This document shows positions 1-7,403 of a stretch of 39,441 nucleotides of DNA, piece by piece (position 1 is the first letter of the stretch; the number at the start of each line of letters is the position of its first letter). This stretch comes from Fervidobacterium gondwanense DSM 13020 (GTDB taxonomy: Bacteria; Thermotogota; Thermotogae; Thermotogales; Fervidobacteriaceae): contig NZ_FRDJ01000014.1 in NCBI RefSeq assembly GCF_900143265.1, positions 1 through 39,441 on the forward strand. The letters run 5' to 3'. Position numbers and translations under genes: made by a program. A model generated the notes under the pieces. That model was given only the letters and a program-made list of their open reading frames with translations. It did no database searches and was not told the DNA's origin.

Positions 1-227
1 CCTAAGATTACGTTGTTTAACCCTTCCTTTTGCTTAATAATTCTTATTTTTTCCTCTAACATTTTAATACCATCTATGGTATTATTAATCTTGAAAGGGC
101 TAATCAAATCAATTCCACGATAATCAGTCATCCTAACCCAATGATTTCTTTTAGCAACATCAATACCGACAATTAGAGTGTCTTGAGAAATTCTTGAAAC
201 TTTTGGATTAACATACTTTTGTTCCAT
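1..227 (-). CDS. IS110-family transposase, N-terminal 75 residues, cut by window edge
   Basis: Reading leftwards from the ATG at 227, the frame is open to the window edge and begins MEQKYVNPKVSRISQD, followed by VGIDVAKRNHW. That G-I-D-V-A-K-x-x-H motif holds the first catalytic aspartate of the RuvC-like DEDD domain of IS110-family transposases. The family moves by recombinase chemistry guided, in studied members, by a bridge RNA encoded in a non-coding end of the element. Only the N-terminal fifth or so is visible, so the Tnp-20 domain with its catalytic serine lies outside. A ribosome site AGGAGG sits just before the ATG but is buried in an inverted repeat (229-285). Family assignment is from the motif only. 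Confidence 0.82.
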   Translation of the reverse strand, partial: MEQKYVNPKVSRISQDTLIVGIDVAKRNHWVRMTDYRGIDLISPFKINNTIDGIKMLEEKIRIIKQKEGLNNVIL

Positions 228-228
228 G

Positions 229-285
229 GTATCGCCTCCTGATTTTAGTGTGATGGGGTAATTATATATTATCAGGAGGCGATAC
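229..285 (-). repeat. 15-bp perfect inverted repeat over the IS110 transposase ribosome site
   Basis: GTATCGCCTCCTGAT at 229-243 and its exact complement ATCAGGAGGCGATAC at 271-285 are separated by 27 bases. In an RNA read leftwards the arm next to the ATG contains the Shine-Dalgarno AGGAGG, so a transcript entering from outside would fold it away. A TATAAT-like hexamer lies in the loop on the minus strand. Transcripts starting there would lack the first arm and keep the site open. Confidence 0.75.
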
Positions 286-290
286 TTTTT

Positions 291-464
291 TCAAAATCTA
301 TTTTTCCTTACAGGAATGCTCTTCAAAGCTATCAAATTACCCATTCTGTCGACAAAGAATTCATCGACTTTATCCTTAATTTTGGACATTATGAACTCCC
401 TTACTCCATCCTCATTTCCGGAAGGTCCTTTTATCTCCGTTAGTTCTTTGAGGTATTTCAGCAT
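291..464 (-). pseudogene. Truncated second M42-family aminopeptidase gene (N-terminal fragment)
   Basis: From the ATG at 464 the minus strand encodes 57 residues beginning MLKYLKELTEIKGPSGNED, ending at TGA 293-291. The first 48 or so residues follow the N-terminus of M42 peptidases: the G-P-S-G-x-E-D motif, then VDRMGNLIALK. They resemble the intact neighbour, which has ISGPSGYED. The last residues (about SIPVRKNRF) look like element sequence, so the IS110 element has cut the gene after about 48 codons. Its ATG overlaps the last 7 bases of the intact M42 gene, with AGGAGG upstream, so the two were probably a translationally coupled pair of paralogues. Whether the rest of the gene survives beyond the insertion is not visible. 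Confidence 0.75.
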
Positions 465-1522
465 GTTTTCTCCTCCTTTGGCTGGTCTGTTGTTTCCTGA
501 ACTTCCGCTAACTCCGTTGCTGTGAATGCAAGGAGTTTTGCAGTGTCTTCTACATCTTTAATCACGAGCTTTTCGTATGGATTGTGCATGTATCTCAGAG
601 GGATTGAAACCAATGCCGTTTTGACTCCAATTCTTGTGAGCTGGACTTCGTCGGTGTCAGTTCCTGACCTGCCTGCAATAGCTTCAATCTGGGTCTTTAT
701 GTTGTATTTCCCGGCAACTTTCTTTACATGCTCGACAAATTTCTTGTTTGTGACAGGTCCAACTGCAATCGCCGGTCCTTCGCCCATCTTAATCTTCGGA
801 TAACCTGGAATGTCTTCGTCGCCGTGTGTCACATCGATAACTACGCCGTATTCTATCTCCGAGATGTAAGCGCCACTCCTTGCCCCAGGTCCACCGATTT
901 CTTCCTGTGTAGAGAATATGTAATAGACTTTCGCATCTGTCTTCATTTTGCTCAGTAATTCAGCCGCTTTGATTATAGCTACGCAACTTGCCCTGTTGTC
1001 AAGTGCTGGTGCGAAGAGCGTTCCGTTTTTATCAAATCCTTCAGCTTCTATCGTTACCAAATCTCCAATCGATATGTCTTTCCAATTTGGATTCATCGTA
1101 ACGTCGACAAACAGATGATCGTAGTCTGGGACTTTCTTTGATTCTTCCGTGGTTTGCAGATGCGGTGGCATGAATCCTACAACACCCCTCAGCTTACCAT
1201 TCTTCGTGTGTACCCACACCTTTTGGCTAACTACTGCCTTCGGATCCCATCCACCAACACCAGATAGTCTTAGAAAACCTTCTTCGTAGATCTTTGTGAC
1301 AACAAACGCAATTTGATCAGCGTGTGCAAAAAAGCCGATGCTTGGTCCAGTTCCATTTTTCACGCAAACAAGACTGCCCATGGGCGTTCTGAACGATTCA
1401 TCACAGTACGGTTTCATTATCTGCTCAATTTCTTTCAGAACCTCGTCCTCATAGCCAGACGGTCCCGAAATAGATGACAATTTTAAAAGCAGTTCTTTTG
1501 TGTTCAGTTCTTTATTACCCAA
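458..1522 (-). CDS. M42-family metallo-aminopeptidase (tetrahedral TET/FrvX type)
   Basis: 354 residues, full length for M42 enzymes, which are cytoplasmic, usually dodecameric, dinuclear metal aminopeptidases that trim peptides. The metal and catalytic residues appear in order: His in AHADQ, Asp in PALDNRAS (bridging), Glu-Glu in STQEEIGGPGA (catalytic base plus ligand), Asp in VIDVTHGD and the final His in RYMHNPYE. The N-terminal ISGPSGYED motif is typical. The start is a TTG at 1522 with GGAGGG seven bases upstream, and it overlaps the last bases of minC, so the genes are co-transcribed. The C-terminal 15 residues are a Thr/Glu/Lys tail. A truncated paralogue follows directly. Substrate preference (acidic, hydrophobic or lysyl) cannot be read from sequence alone. 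Confidence 0.92.
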   Translation of the reverse strand: MGNKELNTKELLLKLSSISGPSGYEDEVLKEIEQIMKPYCDESFRTPMGSLVCVKNGTGPSIGFFAHADQIAFVVTKIYEEGFLRLSGVGGWDPKAVVSQKVWVHTKNGKLRGVVGFMPPHLQTTEESKKVPDYDHLFVDVTMNPNWKDISIGDLVTIEAEGFDKNGTLFAPALDNRASCVAIIKAAELLSKMKTDAKVYYIFSTQEEIGGPGARSGAYISEIEYGVVIDVTHGDEDIPGYPKIKMGEGPAIAVGPVTNKKFVEHVKKVAGKYNIKTQIEAIAGRSGTDTDEVQLTRIGVKTALVSIPLRYMHNPYEKLVIKDVEDTAKLLAFTATELAEVQETTDQPKEEKTC

Positions 1523-2159
1523 TCTCTATCCCTCCAATCTTTTTATCGTACTTAGCTATCTCTATCCTTCCAGATTTCGCGTACAGCACAACTGGGTAGT
1601 CGTACTTTTCGGAGAATGTTCCCTTCAAATCCGCAAGTTGCACAAAAGGTGCTTCAAAAGTCAGAGCGACAACAACAGCCTCTCTTCCTTCGCTTATCCC
1701 AGCCCTTACAGTACCTTGACACCTTCCGAAAATGACTACGCTACCACCAGCAACAATTTCCGCGCCGGCATGTAAATTACCAATGAGTATTACATCCCCA
1801 GAATGTATTATGCTCTGCCCACTCCTTAGGTTCTTCTTCACAAGTTTTGTTCCAGATTTCGTATCGCCTTGATTGACCATGTCGACTTTCTTTCTCACAA
1901 TGACGTCATCTTTTCCTTCAGAACCCATAAGCACGTGCGAAATCGTGAGGCCAAGTTCCTGAACGCGAGAAACGATCCTGGGTATGTCTGATATGTGCTT
2001 CTCGTGCTCTTCCACCAAAAGCATAATTTTATCGCCCTGTGCAAAGAAATTTCCCATCGATTTGATTTTGTCTTCAATTTTCTGGAGAACATCGACAATG
2101 TCCGTGTAATCTCTTATGTACAAAACCAGGCCATCCTTAGTCATTTTGAAGTCCACCAT
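1515..2159 (-). CDS. minC: Septum site-determining protein MinC
   Basis: About 214 residues. MinC inhibits FtsZ ring assembly away from mid-cell and works with the ATPase MinD. The N-terminal half (about 1-100) is the alpha/beta FtsZ-interaction domain. The C-terminal half (about 108-210) is the beta-helical MinD-binding domain, with the repeated RSGQ, HSGDVILIGNLHAGAEI, GGSVVIFGRCQGTVRAG pattern. I prefer the ATG at 2159: GGAGG is about eight bases upstream of it but only two upstream of the ATG at 2165. The stop overlaps the TTG of the M42 gene. No minD or minE is adjacent, so the partner must be encoded elsewhere. Confidence 0.9.
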   Translation of the reverse strand: MVDFKMTKDGLVLYIRDYTDIVDVLQKIEDKIKSMGNFFAQGDKIMLLVEEHEKHISDIPRIVSRVQELGLTISHVLMGSEGKDDVIVRKKVDMVNQGDTKSGTKLVKKNLRSGQSIIHSGDVILIGNLHAGAEIVAGGSVVIFGRCQGTVRAGISEGREAVVVALTFEAPFVQLADLKGTFSEKYDYPVVLYAKSGRIEIAKYDKKIGGIEIG

Positions 2160-2198
2160 ATTCATATCCTCCGTTATCTAAGTTCTTCCCCAATAAAT

Positions 2199-3275
2199 TC
2201 AGAAAACGATCGTCTCAATTTCATCAATCCAAGATGAAACGTCGAGCGGAGAAATCTCTTTGATAGCTTTTTTGAAGTTGAAGAAATTCTCCCTAAAAAC
2301 CTCAAGCCTGTTTCCAGAATGTATTTCAACTGCGCATTCAAGCAGTGCTGCCAAATAGTCCGCTGTTCTGACTATTCTACCAGCATCTTTTTCGAAAGGT
2401 TCAACTGCAAAGTCTACAAAATTCTTCACGAACTCAAGATTTGGGTTTTCAGATATCCACTCAACGAGCATCTCCCTTTCAACGAGCGCCACAAGTTCAT
2501 CTAAGCCTTGGACTTTCTTTTTAGTAGGAGTAATCACATCTCCGGTGAACGCTTCTGGTAAATCGTGAAGTATGCTCCGTACAATAACCTCAGTTGTTTT
2601 ATCAAATTCCAAAAGTTTGCTCAATAAATACGAAATTGTCACAACGATAAAGGAATGACCGCTGACGCTGGTACGAACGTTTCTGTGCGTTCTGTTCCAT
2701 CGCACCATCGAAGTGAGGTTGAGCAGTGGTGACCAAACATATTGAGCAATCTGCCAGTACTTTTCTATCCGTTCTTTTGGAAAGAATTGTGATATTTCAT
2801 CTATTTTTTCGCTCAATTCTCTCAGCGGTTGGCTGAAGTCGTACAATTTTCCGTTTTCGCGAGCTTCAAGGTAGCTTATGTAGAGATCCGCAAGTTTGTC
2901 TAATCTACTGTAACTATCAACATTTATTAAAATATTCACCGTCTGCTCGTCTGCGACATTTTTCAGCTCATCGATGGCCTTTAATTTAACCTTATTCCAT
3001 ACATCCGGTGCAAATCGTTCGATGCGCTCTTTCAGTTGCAACGAGACGTCGGATAGCACGATCTTAGGCAATTCCCTCGAAAGACGCCAACGTAGGCTGT
3101 TCTCTATGTTTTGTGACCAATCGCTCTGTTGCTCTAAGGAATGAAAAATGAAAGAAAGAAAAAAGGTATTAAAAGAATTATCTGCCTCTGTGAACCTTAT
3201 CAAGGCAGGCCTGTTGTTCCAGCGCTGTATTGTAAAAAGGTTTGTCAAAGAAAAAAGAAACGTTCCCTTTCCCAA
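2199..3275 (-). CDS. HD-domain phosphohydrolase, YfbR-like (5'-nucleotidase family)
   Basis: About 358 residues from the preferred start. The central to C-terminal part carries His in SVSGHSF, the metal-binding pair in SILHDLPEAFTGDVITPTKK, and a later Asp in IVRTADYLAAL. The H-D-x-x-E-x-x-x-G-D-x-x-T-P-x-K arrangement matches the YfbR group of dNMP phosphatases. The N-terminus repeats a similar segment (IQRWNNRPALIRFTEADNSF) without the metal His, as though the HD half had been duplicated and decayed. I choose the TTG at 3275 because AGGGGTGG precedes it at good distance; the ATG at 3308 has no ribosome site and lies upstream of the predicted -10. The start sits inside a 17-bp inverted repeat. 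Cellular substrate unknown. Confidence 0.75.
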   Translation of the reverse strand: MGKGTFLFSLTNLFTIQRWNNRPALIRFTEADNSFNTFFLSFIFHSLEQQSDWSQNIENSLRWRLSRELPKIVLSDVSLQLKERIERFAPDVWNKVKLKAIDELKNVADEQTVNILINVDSYSRLDKLADLYISYLEARENGKLYDFSQPLRELSEKIDEISQFFPKERIEKYWQIAQYVWSPLLNLTSMVRWNRTHRNVRTSVSGHSFIVVTISYLLSKLLEFDKTTEVIVRSILHDLPEAFTGDVITPTKKKVQGLDELVALVEREMLVEWISENPNLEFVKNFVDFAVEPFEKDAGRIVRTADYLAALLECAVEIHSGNRLEVFRENFFNFKKAIKEISPLDVSSWIDEIETIVF

Positions 3276-3329
3276 GAACACCACCCCTATTTGATTATAC
3301 CATAGCATTTTAGGGAAAGGGAACGTTTC
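3257..3329 (-). repeat. 17-bp perfect inverted repeat enclosing the HD-gene promoter and start
   Basis: GAAACGTTCCCTTTCCC at 3257-3273 is the exact complement of GGGAAAGGGAACGTTTC at 3313-3329, with a 39-base loop. Read leftwards, the second arm is followed by a T-rich run (TTTTTTCTTT), so read-through RNA from the GGDEF gene could form an intrinsic terminator. The loop contains TGGTATAAT and the ribosome site of the HD gene. Confidence 0.7.
3294..3302 (-). promoter_or_regulatory. Extended -10 promoter of the HD-hydrolase gene
   Basis: On the minus strand TGG-TATAAT is an extended -10 (TGnTATAAT). No good -35 is seen. The predicted start, near 3287, lies upstream of the TTG at 3275 and downstream of the ATG at 3308, which supports the TTG. 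It lies in the loop of the 17-bp inverted repeat. Confidence 0.5.
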
Positions 3330-3393
3330 ATATATTCTCAGTTGGAACTATTTCGCTATGCTAACCAATGATTTGATAAATTGAATTCTTTAC

Positions 3394-4185
3394 TCACGCT
3401 TGCTTTGAAGCTTTCTCTTTTCTTTGATATTTCATCTCATACATTTTTTCATCTACACGTCTTATAAGTTCATCTAAATTTCTGCTGTCGATATCAATTA
3501 TTCCAAAAGAGAATGTAACTGGTGAAGAATGAATTATCCTATCAATTAAAGCATCAGGCCTATCAGAATCGATGAAGAGCAAGAATTCATCCCCGCCGTA
3601 TCTGACGAGCAAATCGTTTCTTCTCATATTGCTTAAACAAGCTTGAGCAAATTCTCTAAGTATCTCATCGCCTGCTTTATGCCCGTAAGTATCGTTGAAT
3701 GTTTTCAAGTTATCGATGTCTATGAATGTAAGGTACGCTTTTCTTCCAGACCTCTTTACACTTTCGCAGGCACTTTCCAGGAACCGCATTCCTGCAGTTC
3801 TTGTAAACGCACCGGTGAGCTCGTCGTAAAAAGCCAGCTTTGTGATTTCAGTGTGTTTATAGATATTTCTTAGGTGGAGCTCCGCTATTACAGATATAGA
3901 ATTCACAAACGATAAATCTTGGCGATTTTCGGTATCGTAGTAAACGTGGATCTTTATATTTTCCGAATCGAAATTCAGCTGTTCACCTCTCGCCTTTCCT
4001 ATTATTTTTATGCAATTTTTCGTCATTACGCGCACACCAGAAAGATTAGTATGAAAAAAAATTGCCTTAGATAACTTGTCGACGAATTCCCATTCGTCTA
4101 AGGTGTTAATAAAATCGATTATAGACAATGTTAAGAGAGACGCTTCTGATGGTTCTTTAATGCCAAGGCTTTCAACAATTCTCAT
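3394..4185 (-). CDS. Diguanylate cyclase (GGDEF) with N-terminal sensor-like region
   Basis: 263 residues, soluble. The GGDEF domain occupies about residues 117-255: DELTGAFTRTAGMRFL at its start, FIDIDNLKTFNDTYGHKAGD in the middle, and an intact active-site loop RYGGDEF (about 187-191). An RxxD inhibitory site, RRND (178-181), sits exactly five residues before GGDEF, so product inhibition by c-di-GMP is expected. It should make c-di-GMP from two GTP. The first 110 residues have no clear motif and may be a degenerate GAF-like domain. The start ATG has GAGGTGA upstream. The gene is divergent from the pilin operon and upstream of the HD gene, consistent with a role in surface behaviour, though that link is only contextual. 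Confidence 0.88.
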   Translation of the reverse strand: MRIVESLGIKEPSEASLLTLSIIDFINTLDEWEFVDKLSKAIFFHTNLSGVRVMTKNCIKIIGKARGEQLNFDSENIKIHVYYDTENRQDLSFVNSISVIAELHLRNIYKHTEITKLAFYDELTGAFTRTAGMRFLESACESVKRSGRKAYLTFIDIDNLKTFNDTYGHKAGDEILREFAQACLSNMRRNDLLVRYGGDEFLLFIDSDRPDALIDRIIHSSPVTFSFGIIDIDSRNLDELIRRVDEKMYEMKYQRKEKASKQA

Positions 4186-4263
4186 TCTATCACCTCAAAT
4201 TTTTCACTTCTTATCCTTTCTAAACAGATTATCGCCTAAATGAGTCTAATTATTTAGTGATAG

Positions 4264-4272
4264 TGATATAAT
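4264..4272 (+). promoter_or_regulatory. Extended -10 promoter of the pilin operon
   Basis: TGA-TATAAT fits the extended -10 pattern and lies about 33 bases before the first pilin ATG, in the divergent gap. No convincing -35 is present. The same nine bases occur before the receiver gene at 38629. Confidence 0.5.
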
Positions 4273-4304
4273 GAAATTAGAGAAACTTTTAGGAGGGATT
4301 GCCC

Positions 4305-4724
4305 ATGAGACACAATGCGTCAGTCACAATATACAGAGATGGCTTCTCGCTCACAGAGGCTGTTGTTTCTCTATTGCTGATCAGTATAGTTTTCATGATA
4401 ATAGCGACGGGGTTGTCTTCGGCAATTCAGTCACTCGCGGTCCTTCAGAACTTTCAAAAGGTTACTGAGTTTGAAAATTTTATAGCTCGATATGTTTATG
4501 TCCTCGGTCTTTCTCCACAAACATCATCAGGTTCGGTACAATCGGGAATTGATATAAACCAGATTAACAATGCGTTTTATAAGAACAATCCAATAGGCTA
4601 TCCAAGAATCGTACAGATTAATTCCATAACAGTTGGTCAACTCTTCGTAAAACATACGTTCCAAATAGAAACAGCTCCCGGAAAAGCGAAGAGTTTTACT
4701 GTTTATCAGTACGTGCAGTACTGA
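4305..4724 (+). CDS. Type IV pilin-like / minor pseudopilin protein
   Basis: About 139 residues. A short basic leader (MRHNASVTIYRDG) precedes FSLTEAVVSLLLISIVFMIIA, the class III prepilin signal: cleavage after Gly, Phe methylated, Glu at position +5, then a hydrophobic helix that serves as both membrane anchor and assembly core. The C-terminal part is a small globular domain without recognisable motif or cysteines. The ATG at 4305 is preferred because AGGAGGG lies seven bases upstream; a TTG six bases earlier is too close. It is first of three genes with pilin-like N-termini, so it is probably a minor pilin of a type IV pilus or type II secretion-like machine encoded elsewhere. Confidence 0.8.
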   Translation: MRHNASVTIYRDGFSLTEAVVSLLLISIVFMIIATGLSSAIQSLAVLQNFQKVTEFENFIARYVYVLGLSPQTSSGSVQSGIDINQINNAFYKNNPIGYPRIVQINSITVGQLFVKHTFQIETAPGKAKSFTVYQYVQY

Positions 4725-4747
4725 AGTACTAAAAATGGGGTGATAAG

Positions 4748-5221
4748 ATGGACATTACGTTGTCAGGACTGATTTCAAGCTTGGTTGTGGTTGTAGTTGT
4801 CATGGCGATGCTCGGATTGATATTTGATATAACGCTAAGGGTGTTAAACGAACGGCAGGAATACACGAGTTTTTATTCAGAAATACAACACATCTCGGAT
4901 ATTATAAATAACATATTCACTAACAGTGTTTCCAGTATAAAAGCGGAAGACGTGAGTCTTCATTCTATTCAAGTACCATCTTACAGACCCACTCAGCAGT
5001 ACAACGATGTGGTTACGCAGAGAAAGGTTCTCCAATTTAAGCCAAACAACAAAACATTAGTTTTTGATGGAAAAACAATAGCTAAGGCCGATAAGATAGA
5101 TAGTATAGAGTTCGAATATGTTTCTTCAAGAGTGAGTTTCATAATGATCACTTTTAAGCACAAGAATGGAAAGTGGCGATACTCGCTCCCCATGCTTTCC
5201 GCTCTAAGCGAAGCTTCGTGA
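4748..5221 (+). CDS. Pseudopilin-like membrane-anchored protein
   Basis: 157 residues. A single N-terminal hydrophobic helix (about 6-28, SGLISSLVVVVVVMAMLGLI) follows almost no leader, then a soluble beta-rich region. The layout and the position between two pilin-like genes suggest a PulJ/GspJ-type minor pseudopilin, but the Glu at +5 is absent (GLISS) and the leader is only about six residues. It may therefore not be processed, or may be a tip-type subunit. GGGGTGATAAG precedes the ATG. It follows the first pilin by 23 bases and precedes the third gene by 39, so one transcript is likely. Confidence 0.6.
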   Translation: MDITLSGLISSLVVVVVVMAMLGLIFDITLRVLNERQEYTSFYSEIQHISDIINNIFTNSVSSIKAEDVSLHSIQVPSYRPTQQYNDVVTQRKVLQFKPNNKTLVFDGKTIAKADKIDSIEFEYVSSRVSFIMITFKHKNGKWRYSLPMLSALSEAS

Positions 5222-5260
5222 AATAGATAAACATGCTTAACATTGAAAGGAGGGCTCGAT

Positions 5261-6955
5261 GTGAAAGGAATAAATCCTGTTACTATGGAGAACAATAATA
5301 GGTCCAATTACAAAAATGGCTTCATGATAGCAATTGTTCTTGTGTTTCTATCTATTGCAAGTGTGCTTTTATTGACGGTGTATGAAATAATCGGTAACTA
5401 TAGAACGAACGCGGTTCGTATGAGCGTGTCTTCACAATTAGAAGTCGATGCGTTAAATACTCTCAACACAGGCATTGGATATATGAGGACAAAATCCGCC
5501 GGTGTTCTCGGCTTCAATGTCACCTTTCAAAGTTTAACACCAACTTGGTTTAACGATTTCTATGGTAAACTCTCCCAAGAATGGAAAAATTTCATAAATA
5601 CATCCGTGCTGAGAAATTCTCATTTCACTGTTATTGATATTACAGATAGTACTAATAACTCCCAAGGTGATTTCCCTGTTAACGAACTCAGAACTTATTT
5701 TAACGACCGAAAATTATCTAGGGTTACGATCTCCGTTTTCAGAATGAATAACCCATTAAAAGTCTTCATAGTATCGAGAATTGAAAAGAACAACCAGACT
5801 GCATACGCTTACGGGGTCATAACTTCAAAGTTGCTTAATCAGTATGTTTATTTCACTAACAGAGAAACCTCATCAACTTTTGGAACTATATACTTCAAAT
5901 CCGGGGAACTCATCGATGGTCCCATGCGAACACACGATTATATAAACATCAACAACGCCGGTGGAGTGCCAGTTTTTACAAGTACCGTTGAGTTTCTGGG
6001 TATCAAAAACCCACAGGGACAGGTTGTGCCTGAAAGTCAATATAGCAACTTTGCAAATTTGCAGGGAAATCCAGCGTATAGGATACTGAATAATGACGAC
6101 ATAAGCAGACTCGACTTTTCCTCAATCAAAAACGATTATAAAACTAAACTACAGACTCTCGTGAGAGATTACAGTGCTATAAAAGCCAGTCCAAGTGTTC
6201 TGAGCGGTATCAAGTTCACAGGCGATGTTATCGTTAGCTTCAATCATGGACAGGGCGGCAGCAACTACGATGTTAAAATCTCTCAAGGAACTACTGATTA
6301 CATCATCACCTGGAATCCTTCACCACCAAATGCAACGCTGCGAAAACAAGGCGGTGGATCTGCAGAAGAAACTGATATACTCTTTAATGGGATAATATCT
6401 GCAACCGGAAATATAACCGTAGACGGTCCTACAGCTTTATCAACCTACAAAGGTAATTACACTTTATTCGCAGAGGGTGACATAATCCTTAAGGACAGAA
6501 TAATACCATACAATACATACACCAACAAATTCACCGCAAATGAGCACGGAAATAACGGCGATCCAGTTAGCAACGCTCAGGTTCAGGACATCAAGAACTT
6601 TGTAAGTTCTAACGAAACTTCATCGTTGAACTTGGTAGCAATCAACAACGTTAGAATAGGGCAAAAATTGGATGATATGAAGATATTTGCCAGTATATAC
6701 GCATTTGATGGTTCATTCCAAGTTGATGGTTACAACACAGGCTCATCTGCTGGACAGCTGTTTGTACTGGGTAGTATAATGCAGAATTACAGAGGACCTG
6801 TCGGGACTTTCAACCCTTTTACCGGTCAAACAACAACCGGTTATTACAAAACTTACTCATATGACCCACGCATTTTAACAGGGGCTTATCAGCCGGACGG
6901 AACACCAACAAAGTCTGGCACAATATCGCTTAAAGTCGTAGGGATAGCTCGCTGA
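5261..6955 (+). CDS. Large pilus-associated membrane protein (PilX/DUF4900-like)
   Basis: About 564 residues. A basic/polar leader ends in NYKNG, followed by FMIAIVLVFLSIASVLLLTVYEI, an N-terminal anchor helix resembling the PilX/GspK-type prepilin start but without the +5 Glu. The rest is a long extracytoplasmic region rich in Asn, Thr, Ser, Gly and aromatic residues, including a glycine-rich stretch near the middle (GQGGSNY, QGGGSAEET) and a beta-helix-like C-terminal half. I recognise the overall type as the DUF4900-like proteins found in pilin operons, with moderate confidence. The GTG at 5261 has AGGAGGG six bases upstream. It is last in the three-gene operon, with a terminator about 75 bases on. 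Likely role: minor or tip pilus component. Confidence 0.65.
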   Translation: MKGINPVTMENNNRSNYKNGFMIAIVLVFLSIASVLLLTVYEIIGNYRTNAVRMSVSSQLEVDALNTLNTGIGYMRTKSAGVLGFNVTFQSLTPTWFNDFYGKLSQEWKNFINTSVLRNSHFTVIDITDSTNNSQGDFPVNELRTYFNDRKLSRVTISVFRMNNPLKVFIVSRIEKNNQTAYAYGVITSKLLNQYVYFTNRETSSTFGTIYFKSGELIDGPMRTHDYININNAGGVPVFTSTVEFLGIKNPQGQVVPESQYSNFANLQGNPAYRILNNDDISRLDFSSIKNDYKTKLQTLVRDYSAIKASPSVLSGIKFTGDVIVSFNHGQGGSNYDVKISQGTTDYIITWNPSPPNATLRKQGGGSAEETDILFNGIISATGNITVDGPTALSTYKGNYTLFAEGDIILKDRIIPYNTYTNKFTANEHGNNGDPVSNAQVQDIKNFVSSNETSSLNLVAINNVRIGQKLDDMKIFASIYAFDGSFQVDGYNTGSSAGQLFVLGSIMQNYRGPVGTFNPFTGQTTTGYYKTYSYDPRILTGAYQPDGTPTKSGTISLKVVGIAR

Positions 6956-6992
6956 CCTCGGGCCAATTTCTTGGAGGTAATGACGGTTTCTT

Positions 6993-7250
6993 TCAGATAT
7001 TTGAACTCCATACTTCATTGTAGAGAGAAAACGGGATATGCCCGTTATTTTTGTACAGCTTCCCCCCTTTAGTCGTATTTCTAAATTCATCTTGAATGTA
7101 ATACTCTTTTTGATGGTTTGCTGAACCAGTTTCGAGCCATCTGCTTGGAAAAAATGGATTCTTTGCAAAAAGTCCGGTCATATAACCTGAATTTTTCCCA
7201 CAAATCCTGGAAATAGTATTTTCGATAAGAGATTCTATACTTCTTGTCAT
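6993..7250 (-). CDS. Small protein of unknown function (tentative)
   Basis: A minus-strand frame of 85 codons from an ATG at 7250. I do not recognise the product; it is soluble, aromatic- and Asn-rich, with no signal peptide or membrane helix. Support is local: GGAG lies seven bases before the ATG and TATAAT (7271-7276 on the minus strand) is about 20 bases upstream, the right geometry for a short leader. Against it, the pilin-operon terminator (7030-7053) is embedded in its sequence on the other strand. The rest of the 520-base stretch from 6956 to 7475 holds only the two promoters and that terminator. Confidence 0.35.
   Translation of the reverse strand: MTRSIESLIENTISRICGKNSGYMTGLFAKNPFFPSRWLETGSANHQKEYYIQDEFRNTTKGGKLYKNNGHIPFSLYNEVWSSNI
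7030..7053 (+). terminator. Rho-independent terminator of the pilin operon
   Basis: AACGGG and CCCGTT arms with a five-base loop are followed by ATTTTTGT, about 75 bases after the stop of the third pilin gene. Confidence 0.65.
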
Positions 7251-7403
7251 CAACGCACTCCAATCACTTCATTATATAAGAAACCCTCAAAAAGAAAATG
7301 GCCGATGATATCTTAAGCCCATTATTCAATCGCATTAGCAAACATGTCCTTTGAGCTTAAGCAATCAAAATTTAATAAAAGTAGTGAAAAGTCAACAAAT
7401 TAC

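Larger units (their letters stand above)
1..317 (-). mobile_element. End of an IS110-family insertion sequence (partial)
   Basis: The element covers the transposase start and about 60-90 bases of non-coding end. Its outer boundary lies between about 291 and 318, because the neighbouring M42 peptidase fragment reads normally to about 318 and then runs into unrelated sequence. A short palindrome TTCCT-TAC-AGGAA (305-317) lies at the likely junction. The non-coding stretch on the transposase 5' side is short for a bridge RNA of the IS110 group. This would fit the IS1111 group, whose guide RNA lies beyond the 3' end of the gene, but that is inference. Exact ends cannot be set from one side. Confidence 0.6.

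Noticed and set aside
6980..7075. A 31-codon plus-strand frame starting ATG after TTGGAGG, just past the third pilin gene
   Set aside because: It runs through the pilin terminator hairpin and has no recognisable product. The ribosome-site spacing is also too short.
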